Source: Bacteroidales bacterium (GTDB lineage Bacteria > Bacteroidota > Bacteroidia > Bacteroidales > UBA3824). Taken from it: 5,411 nt of DNA. Below are positions 1 through 4,859 of the stretch, one piece after another; positions within the stretch are counted from its first letter, which is position 1, and every line of letters begins with the position of its first letter. Below the pieces are notes generated by a model. The model was not told the DNA's origin. It saw only the letters and a program-made list of their open reading frames with translations, and did not search any database. The translations under genes were made by a program, and so were the position numbers. The stretch spans positions 1-5,411 of the forward strand of contig JAFXMJ010000544.1 of NCBI GenBank assembly GCA_017530465.1, in the 5' to 3' direction.

Positions 1-1
1 C

Positions 2-280
2 ATCAACGAAAACGAAATGACCAAGACCGGCGAAAAAGACGTTTACCTGCGCCTCGTGAAGCCCAACGGCGAAATCCTCAAAAACGAAAACACCGGCTTC
101 TTCAAGTATCAGGGCAGCGACATCGCCTACTCTGGCAAGAAGACCATCAACTACGACGGCAAGGCACAGCCCGTGACGATTTACGCTATCTCGCGCGAAG
201 TGCTCAGCGGCGGAGTCTATCAGGCGGATCTCTTCTGCGACGGCAGAAACATCGGCAGCGTCTCGGTGAAGATGAATTAA
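2..280 (+). CDS. 3' end of an unrecognised protein gene (C-terminal beta-rich domain)
   Basis: The reading frame is open from the first full codon of the window (Ile-Asn-Glu-Asn-Glu, then Met at 17) to a TAA at 278-280, so the gene almost certainly starts upstream and the ATG at 17 is probably internal. About 93 residues are visible. They alternate hydrophobic and polar residues with many Gly, Asn, Tyr and Lys (DVYLRLVKPNGE, GSVSVKMN), which suggests beta strands in an Ig-like or other beta-sandwich domain. No signal peptide, membrane segment or catalytic motif is visible in this part. I do not recognise the family with confidence. The YLRLVKPNGE pattern resembles C-terminal domains I associate with long coiled-coil Bacteroidota proteins of unknown role, but that is a recollection and not evidence. 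Whether it shares a transcript with the transporter gene 141 bp downstream is unclear because a repeat-rich spacer separates them. Confidence 0.75.
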   Translation: MNENEMTKTGEKDVYLRLVKPNGEILKNENTGFFKYQGSDIAYSGKKTINYDGKAQPVTIYAISREVLSGGVYQADLFCDGRNIGSVSVKMN

Positions 281-281
281 C

Positions 282-333
282 GATTTATTGAGGAAAGATT
301 TGTTGAGGAAAGAGGAGAGATTTAATGAGGAAT
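282..333. repeat. Three 15-bp direct repeats containing GATTTRTTGA
   Basis: Starting 2 bp after the stop codon of the upstream gene are GATTTATTGAGGAAA (282-296), GATTTGTTGAGGAAA (297-311), a 7-bp GAGGAGA filler (312-318) and GATTTAATGAGGAAT (319-333). The first ten bases of the units are reverse complements of the TCAATAAATC and TCAACAAATC motifs in the tract to the right: 282-291 pairs perfectly with 333-342, and 297-306 pairs perfectly with 357-366, 373-382, 397-406 and 405-414. The two halves of the spacer are therefore one repeat family in opposite orientations and could fold into alternative A/U-rich hairpins. This may help end the upstream transcript, but there is no classic GC stem with a U tract. 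Confidence 0.75.
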
Positions 334-337
334 CAAT

Positions 338-417
338 AAATCAACAATTCATCAAATCAACAAATCATCAAATCAACAAATCACTAAATCAACAAGTCAA
401 CAAATCAACAAATCAAA
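338..417. repeat. Tandem octamer array, about ten AAATCAAC-type units, before the transporter gene
   Basis: Ten consecutive 8-bp units can be written out from 338: AAATCAAC, AATTCATC, AAATCAAC, AAATCATC, AAATCAAC, AAATCACT, AAATCAAC, AAGTCAAC, AAATCAAC, AAATCAAA. Exact and diverged units alternate, so the basic block may be 16 bp. The run ends 4 bp before the ATG at 422. Only one G (396) occurs between 334 and 420, so the transcript would be almost unstructured. Bacteroidota ribosomes generally start on A-rich, unstructured leaders without Shine-Dalgarno pairing, so the array may act as the ribosome landing site. The same motif precedes the gene at 4860. Confidence 0.85.
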
Positions 418-421
418 AACT

Positions 422-2752
422 ATGTGGAACAAAGTAGCGGACTTTATATTACGAAATAAGCGCACAATCCTCATTGTGATAGGCATCATAACGGTGTTTA
501 TGGGCTACAATATGAAAAACCTCCGTATGAAATATACGTCGGCGTTGTTGCTCAACGAGAAGGATTCGGCGTATGTGAGGTTTCTCGATTTCAAGAAGAC
601 ATTTGGCGAGGACGGCTCTATGATGGTGGTCGCCTTCGAGGACAAGGATTTTGTCAGGTTAGACAAGTTCAACGACCTCTTGACGCTCCAAGACAGCCTC
701 AAAAACGTAATTGGCATCAAGTCGGTGCTTTCTTACGCCAATGCAATCACACTTGCCAAGGACACCGCCGAGAAAAAGTTTGTCATCAACAAAATCTTTG
801 ACCCTAAGCCCAATACGCAGGCTGAGTTGGATTCGATGTTTAAGGCTGTGAAAGACTTCCTTTTCTACGAGAGGCTTTTATATACCGACAATAATTGCTA
901 CGTGATGGCACTCACCTGCGACCCCGAGGTCATCAACCACAAGGAGCGCGATATTATGATTGCCGATATGGAGAAACTTGTATATGGTTTCACCGGCAAA
1001 TACAATATCAAGAGCCACATTTCGGGTCTGCCGCACATCAGAAGCAAGACGATGTTTATGGTAAGGGACGAGCTGATTATATTTGCGATATTGTCGCTAA
1101 TTATCGTTGCGATAATCTTCTTGGCGTTTTTCCGCAGCGCAAAGACCACGGTGTTTGCCGTCCTGATAGTGATGGTGGGCGTCGTTTGGACTATGGCGAT
1201 AATGGCTCTCTTTGGTTACGAAATGACAATGATGAGCGGAATGTTGCCGCCGTTGATGATAGTAATTGGCATCCCAAATACCATCTACCTCCTCAATAAG
1301 TACCACGTGATGTACCGCGAATATCGTGACAAAGAGCGCGCACTTCACGACGTAATCACCAAAGTCGGCAAGGCAACATTTATGACCAACCTTACCACGG
1401 CGGCGGGTTTTGCTACCTTCCTCATTACGGGCAACGCAATGCTGATGGAATTTGGATTGGTGGCTACATTGGGCATTATAACGATGTTTTTCCTCTCGGT
1501 ACTGATGGTGCCGTCGATATTCAGTTATGTGGCTGAGCCTACCGAAAAGGAACTCAAACATCTTGACACCAAGTTTGTTCACAAGATTGTTGAGAAGTTC
1601 GTTTACCTCGTGGAAAACAAACGCGCCGCCGTATTCATCGCCACGGTGATTTTGGTGGTGGTTGCAATTATTGGAATGAAATTGATACACAACGAGAGTT
1701 TCCAAGTAGATGACCTTCCCGAAGACAATGCAATCTACGCCGACCTCAAATATTTTGAGAAAGAGATGGGCGGCATACTTCCGTTGGAAATTTCGATTGA
1801 CACCAAGAAGAAAAAAGGCCTCCTCGACCTCAAAACTATCAAGAAAATCGAGGCGATTGAGGATTCGTTGACGTCGTTCAACTGCCTTTCGCACGGCACG
1901 TCGCTCGTTGACGCCTTGAAACTCATCAAACGCGCCTACTACAACGGCAACAACGATTTTTATGAACTCCCGATGCAGACCGAGTTCATCACCATCAGCG
2001 ACTACCTGAAAGGCTCGCAATCGCAGATGACAGGAGCGGGCGGCGGCATTATGTCGGCGATGGTGGATACCACATTCTCCCGCGCACGTATTCAACTGCG
2101 CATCGCCGACGTCGGCACTATTCGTATGGTAACAGTTACCGACAGCATCACCAACATAATACATCATTATTTCCCGCCCGAAAAGGTGCAGACCGACGTA
2201 ACAGGCACATCGGTGGTCTTTGCACTCGGCTCGGCAAAACTGATTGACAACCTTGTGCAGTCGTTGGTACTGGCGATTGTCTTGATTTCGCTGTGTATGA
2301 TGTGGCTGTTCAAGAGTTGGAAGATGGTGATTATCAGCATTATCCCCAATTTCATACCGTTGATTGTAACGGCTGCGATAATGGGCTACTGCGGCATCAG
2401 GTTGAAATCAAGTACGATTCTTGTGTTCAATATCGCCTTTGGTATTTCCGTTGACAATGCCATCCACCTGTTCACCAAATTCCGTCAGGCGATAGAGCAT
2501 CACAACGGCGACATTCCCAAGTCGGTGGACGAGGCGTTGAGGGAGACCGGCGTTTCCATCATTTACTCGGCGATAATTCTCCTTTGCGGCTTCCTGATGT
2601 TCTGCGCGTCGCAATTTGGCGGCACGATAGCATTGGGCTTGTTAGTTTCGATAACGCTCTTTGTCGCCATGTTCACCAATTTGATTTTCCTGCCGTCGCT
2701 GTTGCTGGCGTTCAAGTTGAAATTCAAGGGGAGCAAAGACGATGACAAATAG
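422..2752 (+). CDS. RND/MMPL-superfamily membrane exporter (COG1033-like)
   Basis: The 776-residue product has the internally duplicated RND layout. There is one N-terminal helix (about 14-30), a large extracytoplasmic domain (about 35-215), helices at about 218-237, 243-262, 275-293, 321-335 and 344-366, a cytoplasmic link, a second-half first helix (402-421), a second soluble domain (about 425-605), and helices at about 609-629, 634-654, 663-685, 711-730 and 737-763. The second half carries the expected intramembrane acidic residue in GISVDNAIHLF (Asp678). The equivalent site in the first half reads GIPNTIYLL, with Asn286 in place of Asp. RND proteins of this kind are inner-membrane, proton-driven exporters of lipids or other hydrophobic molecules; the substrate here cannot be inferred, and no membrane-fusion or LolA-like partner is visible. 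The start at 422 gives a natural N-terminus (Met-Trp-Asn-Lys before the first helix). The LytTR regulator gene follows after 14 bp, so the two probably form an operon. Confidence 0.9.
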   Translation: MWNKVADFILRNKRTILIVIGIITVFMGYNMKNLRMKYTSALLLNEKDSAYVRFLDFKKTFGEDGSMMVVAFEDKDFVRLDKFNDLLTLQDSLKNVIGIKSVLSYANAITLAKDTAEKKFVINKIFDPKPNTQAELDSMFKAVKDFLFYERLLYTDNNCYVMALTCDPEVINHKERDIMIADMEKLVYGFTGKYNIKSHISGLPHIRSKTMFMVRDELIIFAILSLIIVAIIFLAFFRSAKTTVFAVLIVMVGVVWTMAIMALFGYEMTMMSGMLPPLMIVIGIPNTIYLLNKYHVMYREYRDKERALHDVITKVGKATFMTNLTTAAGFATFLITGNAMLMEFGLVATLGIITMFFLSVLMVPSIFSYVAEPTEKELKHLDTKFVHKIVEKFVYLVENKRAAVFIATVILVVVAIIGMKLIHNESFQVDDLPEDNAIYADLKYFEKEMGGILPLEISIDTKKKKGLLDLKTIKKIEAIEDSLTSFNCLSHGTSLVDALKLIKRAYYNGNNDFYELPMQTEFITISDYLKGSQSQMTGAGGGIMSAMVDTTFSRARIQLRIADVGTIRMVTVTDSITNIIHHYFPPEKVQTDVTGTSVVFALGSAKLIDNLVQSLVLAIVLISLCMMWLFKSWKMVIISIIPNFIPLIVTAAIMGYCGIRLKSSTILVFNIAFGISVDNAIHLFTKFRQAIEHHNGDIPKSVDEALRETGVSIIYSAIILLCGFLMFCASQFGGTIALGLLVSITLFVAMFTNLIFLPSLLLAFKLKFKGSKDDDK

Positions 2753-2766
2753 ATGGCACACCCAAT

Positions 2767-3672
2767 ATGTCGCTATTCGATAACATAAAGGCCTACCTCG
2801 CCGCCCCCGCGTACGCCGTCAATACCAACTACCACATTATGGCGTTGGCATTGGCGGTGTCCGTGTATTTGATATTGGTGATTTTGCAACCCTTCGGCAT
2901 CAACGATGGGCCTGCCGAGAAATACTTTTATCTACTTGGTTTTCTTGCAATTACCTACGTCGGCTCGGTGATTCCAACAGCCATTATGCACCGCATTTAC
3001 AAGACCGAGGTGGAGGAAGGTCGTTTTTCCAACGGCAAGAATATCTCCGCGTATTTGTTGTCGGTATTGTTGATAATGATTGGCAACTTTTGGTATTTCA
3101 AGTTTTTGAACCCCGACATCCCGGCGTTGTCGATGCTTTGGGCGGCGATTTGGCAGACGATAATTATATCAATTTTGCTTTTGGGCGTTTATTTTGCCTT
3201 CAACAACGTCCAACTCCGCCGCGAACTCGAACGCATCCAACAGATTAACGCCCGCCTGTCGCAAAAGACGACGCAACAACACGAACCCGCACCGGAATCC
3301 ACACCCAACGTAGAGACGCAAAATTTTGCGTCTCTACAAACCGCCGCGACATCTGCCGCACCCAAAAATCTCGATTATCCCATCGACCCCGCCACACTTC
3401 TTTATATAGAATCTGACAAAAACTACTGCAAAATCACCACTGCCGCCGGCACGTCCGTACTCCGCTCCACCCTCACCACGTTGGAAAACCAATTGAAACC
3501 CTGCGGACACGTCATCCGCTGCCACCGAGCCTTCCTCGTCAATATGCAAAGCGTTGAAGGCATCCTCGGCTCGTCGTCTGCGGGTTACAAATTGAAGATA
3601 AAAGATTGTGATGCCACCGTGCCGGTGTCGAGGACGTATATCGCCGAGGTGTTGGGGTATTTTGAGGGGTGA
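2767..3672 (+). CDS. Membrane-anchored LytTR-family transcriptional regulator
   Basis: The 301-residue protein has an N-terminal membrane domain and a C-terminal LytTR DNA-binding domain. Four hydrophobic helices lie at about 24-41, 53-74, 94-111 and 122-145, with a QPFG turn at 41-44 after the first. A charged, probably coiled-coil stretch follows (about 146-168), then a low-complexity Thr/Gln/Pro/Ala linker (about 168-200). The LytTR domain (about 205-298) shows the family landmarks: LLYIESDKNYCKI (211-223), RCHRAFLVNM (251-260) and VPVSRTYI (285-292). LytTR domains bind DNA through beta strands. There is no receiver or histidine kinase domain, so this is a one-component regulator anchored in the inner membrane that may sense a membrane or envelope signal directly. 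Its position 14 bp after the exporter suggests that it controls that operon or is controlled with it. The linker includes codons made from a perfect 28-bp palindrome (3310-3337). Confidence 0.92.
   Translation: MSLFDNIKAYLAAPAYAVNTNYHIMALALAVSVYLILVILQPFGINDGPAEKYFYLLGFLAITYVGSVIPTAIMHRIYKTEVEEGRFSNGKNISAYLLSVLLIMIGNFWYFKFLNPDIPALSMLWAAIWQTIIISILLLGVYFAFNNVQLRRELERIQQINARLSQKTTQQHEPAPESTPNVETQNFASLQTAATSAAPKNLDYPIDPATLLYIESDKNYCKITTAAGTSVLRSTLTTLENQLKPCGHVIRCHRAFLVNMQSVEGILGSSSAGYKLKIKDCDATVPVSRTYIAEVLGYFEG
3310..3337. repeat. Perfect 28-bp palindrome inside the LytTR gene
   Basis: GTAGAGACGCAAAA (3310-3323) is followed directly by its exact reverse complement (3324-3337), with no spacer and no mismatch. 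It begins exactly at codon 182 and supplies linker residues VETQNFASL plus the first base of the next codon. The pattern resembles short palindromic repeats dispersed in many bacterial genomes, and GTAGAGACGC-type ends look familiar to me from such elements, though I cannot check copy number here. No T tract follows on the plus strand, so it is not a normal intrinsic terminator. No clear target-site duplication flanks it. Confidence 0.9.
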
Positions 3673-3719
3673 AATTATTATTTCTACGGCAAAACGCATT
3701 TTTTTCTAATAAAACACGA

Positions 3720-3747
3720 TTGTTTTTGAAAAACTTTTCTACCTTTG
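3720..3747 (+). promoter_or_regulatory. Bacteroidota-type promoter for the small DDDLPF-tailed gene
   Basis: The -7 element TACCTTTG (3740-3747) matches the TAnnTTTG consensus of the Bacteroidota primary sigma factor at every fixed position. A -33 TTG lies at 3720-3722, leaving 17 bp between the elements. That is at the short end of what is reported for this phylum. Transcription would begin near 3753-3755 and give a leader of about 47 bases before the ATG at 3801. This is the clearest promoter in the window and indicates that the small gene is transcribed separately from the LytTR gene. Confidence 0.7.
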
Positions 3748-3763
3748 TGTAACTTTTCTAACC
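3732..3763. promoter_or_regulatory. Direct repeat overlapping the -7 element (possible operator)
   Basis: AACTTTTCTACC (3732-3743) and AACTTTTCTAACC (3751-3763) form a direct repeat with a 19-bp offset. The first copy overlaps the start of the -7 element and the second lies over the predicted transcription start. The placement suits a repressor site, though chance similarity in T-rich DNA is possible. Confidence 0.4.
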
Positions 3764-3774
3764 GCAACGAAAGC

Positions 3775-4079
3775 GGGCGGAGGGACAAATGTAAACGGAA
3801 ATGAAAACATCATTAATTATGGATCAAAAAGTAATTGATGCCTGCATCAAAAACGCCAACAAGATGCTTGATGCGGCAAGGGTAAAACAATACGACAAGA
3901 TGCTTGACTTCATCAGCAAACTGAGGTTGCCACAAGGCTTCCCGTCAAATGTCAAGCGTACCAACGATGATGTAGTCGCGTCAACCAATTTTGACGACGA
4001 CCTGCCGTTTTAGTTGCTGTTAATCGTCAAAAAAAATCTCCCTCATCCAATTTTTTCCTCGTCATTCGTCCCTCCGCCC
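3775..4079. repeat. 17-bp inverted repeat bracketing the small gene
   Basis: The left arm GGGCGGAGGGACAAATG (3775-3791) is the reverse complement of the right arm CATTCGTCCCTCCGCCC (4063-4079) at 16 of 17 positions, the only mismatch being A3787 against C4067. The arms enclose the complete small gene. In the transcript they could form a long-range stem that hides the leader, including GGAGGG (3779-3784). As DNA they could be paired binding sites or the ends of a small inserted unit; no target duplication was seen, and the feature list gives the whole bracketed span. Confidence 0.65.
3801..4013 (+). CDS. Small protein of unknown function with an SSB-like DDDLPF C-terminal tail
   Basis: The 70-residue product (64 if translation starts at the in-frame Met7 codon, 3819) has no signal peptide or membrane segment and is predicted to be cytoplasmic. 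Residues about 7-43 look like two amphipathic helices (VIDACIKNANKMLDAARV and YDKMLDFISKLRL). Residues 44-62 are a polar, Pro/Gly/Asn-rich linker, and the chain ends NFDDDLPF. In bacterial SSB the last residues (MDFDDDIPF in Escherichia coli, DDDLPF in many others) are the docking peptide for DNA-repair and replication partners, and the free terminal Phe is essential. The match here is at the true C-terminus, directly before TAG. No OB fold is present, so this is not SSB itself. I do not recognise the family. A strong promoter lies upstream and the gene is flanked by an inverted repeat. Coding is supported by the promoter, the sensible helical composition and the meaningful C-terminus. Confidence 0.8.
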   Translation: MKTSLIMDQKVIDACIKNANKMLDAARVKQYDKMLDFISKLRLPQGFPSNVKRTNDDVVASTNFDDDLPF

Positions 4080-4134
4080 CCGCCATTCGTCCCAAAATCG
4101 CATTTCCGTCCCTCATAGCCTTGTAATGCGTCCC
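4063..4134. repeat. Four CGTCCC motifs at about two-helical-turn spacing
   Basis: CGTCCC occurs at 4067-4072, 4088-4093, 4107-4112 and 4129-4134, so the offsets are 21, 19 and 22 bp and all copies would face the same side of the DNA helix. The first two are embedded in identical CATTCGTCCC blocks (4063-4072 and 4084-4093). The third reads CATTTCCGTCCC and the fourth AATGCGTCCC. A related copy in the opposite orientation (GGGACAAATG) lies in the leader of the small gene. The array sits just upstream of the proposed promoter for the DsbD-like gene, which suits an activator or repressor array. Function is inferred only. Confidence 0.65.
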
Positions 4135-4140
4135 TCCCTA

Positions 4141-4171
4141 TTGCACACTTGAAAAATCCATCGTTATTTTG
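4141..4171 (+). promoter_or_regulatory. Possible promoter for the DsbD-like / iron-sulfur gene pair
   Basis: TTG (4141-4143) and TTATTTTG (4164-4171) are separated by 20 bp. The second element matches TAnnTTTG at all fixed positions except the A at position 2. It lies 7 bp beyond the last CGTCCC motif and about 30 bp before the ATG at 4202. The match is weaker than at 3740, which would be consistent with a promoter that needs an activator. Confidence 0.4.
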
Positions 4172-4201
4172 CAAAAGAAAAATGATTAAAACAAAAGCGA
4201 T

Positions 4202-4825
4202 ATGGATTATTTATCAGCATTTATATTGGGATTAAGCAGCGGCATAGCCTGCATCTCAGTCTGCCTTCCGGGGGTGGTCCCGATACTTATGGGCAGACGC
4301 TCCACGGTGGCGCAGTCGGCAAAATTTGTGGCGGTGTTCCTGTCGGGACGGTGGCTCGCGTATTTGATAGCCGCCGCGCTCACGGCATTGTTTTCGGCGG
4401 CGATTTACGACGTCGTATCCAATAGAATTGTTATGATAGCAACGCAAATCTTACTTGCTATTATAATGATACTCTTTGCCGCAGGAAAACTTTCAAGCAA
4501 GTGCATCAACCCACTTAAACACAAGCGTTTGCGCACGTTCCTAAAAAGTAACGAATACCTACTGCCGATAGCATTGGGATTCATAACTTCGGTAACATTG
4601 TGTCCGCCGTTTGTGTCGTTGGTGATACAAAGCGCGGAGGCGGGGTCGTTTGGACGGATAATCGTCTCGTTCACAATGTTTTTCCTCGGGACATTGCCGT
4701 ACTTTTTGCCCGTGCCGCTCATAGGACTCTCGCGACAAAAAGCCGTCTTCAAAATCATCGGACACTACGCCGCCGCAATTATGGCTTGCGTCTATCTCTA
4801 CAATGCAATCAAATTGATGCTATAA
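4202..4825 (+). CDS. DsbD/CcdA-like or TauE/SafE-like six-helix membrane protein
   Basis: The 207-residue, very hydrophobic product has about six helices: 4-30, 40-68, 75-95, 119-143, 151-172 and 182-205. The halves look like a two-fold internal repeat. Helix 1 contains GIACISVCLPGVVPILMG (Cys17, Cys21 followed by Leu-Pro) and helix 4 contains GFITSVTLCPPFVSL (Cys134 followed by Pro-Pro). In DsbD and CcdA, each half of the membrane domain carries one Cys near prolines, and this pair moves thiol electrons across the inner membrane. Cys21 and Cys134 are the natural candidates here, with Cys17, Cys101 and Cys196 extra. The closest description is the short DsbD_2-type membrane domain, often named sulfite exporter TauE/SafE in databases, so export of a sulfur compound is an alternative. 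No thioredoxin-like domain is fused. The start is the first in-frame ATG and puts the protein straight into helix 1. The iron-sulfur gene follows after 34 bp. Confidence 0.82.
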   Translation: MDYLSAFILGLSSGIACISVCLPGVVPILMGRRSTVAQSAKFVAVFLSGRWLAYLIAAALTALFSAAIYDVVSNRIVMIATQILLAIIMILFAAGKLSSKCINPLKHKRLRTFLKSNEYLLPIALGFITSVTLCPPFVSLVIQSAEAGSFGRIIVSFTMFFLGTLPYFLPVPLIGLSRQKAVFKIIGHYAAAIMACVYLYNAIKLML

Positions 4826-4830
4826 TCTCC

Positions 4831-4859
4831 AAATCAACAAATCAATAAATCAACAAATT
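4831..4859. repeat. Second AAATCAAC octamer tract, before the iron-sulfur gene
   Basis: AAATCAAC (4831-4838), AAATCAAT (4839-4846), AAATCAAC (4847-4854) and a partial AAATT (4855-4859) run directly into the ATG at 4860. The orientation relative to the downstream gene, and the position directly before a start codon, are the same as in the array at 338-417, but with about 3.5 units where the first has ten. The tract has no G. Confidence 0.8.

Noticed and set aside
297..302. Promoter from GATTTG in the 15-mer repeats before the exporter
   Set aside because: It lacks the TA of TAnnTTTG and a placed -33 element. On the minus strand the octamers give many TTGATTTG near-matches, but no minus-strand gene lies beyond them to use these.
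338..417. CRISPR array
   Set aside because: The units are contiguous 8-mers without unique spacers, and no cas genes are present.
895..1299. A 134-codon plus-strand frame within the exporter gene
   Set aside because: It lies wholly within the transporter in another frame, and its translation has no recognisable motif or plausible composition.
1097..2167. A 356-codon open frame on the minus strand inside the exporter gene
   Set aside because: The predicted protein is rich in His, Arg and Cys with no domain or sensible hydrophobic pattern, and the plus-strand frame is a clear RND transporter. It is a shadow frame.
2753..2788. ATG at 2753 immediately after the exporter stop as a start for the next gene
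   Set aside because: It is out of frame with the LytTR gene and reaches a stop after 11 codons.
3310..3337. Intrinsic terminator
   Set aside because: The hairpin is inside a continuous coding frame and lacks a following U tract on the coding strand.
4029..4056. Terminator formed by the A8 and T6 runs after the small gene
   Set aside because: Only A-U pairs with a loop of about 14-16 bases could form, which is too weak to call.
4182..4235. A 17-codon ORF starting at ATG 4182 and overlapping the DsbD-like start
   Set aside because: It is short, out of frame, and has no sign of being a leader peptide (no codon run, no attenuator hairpin).
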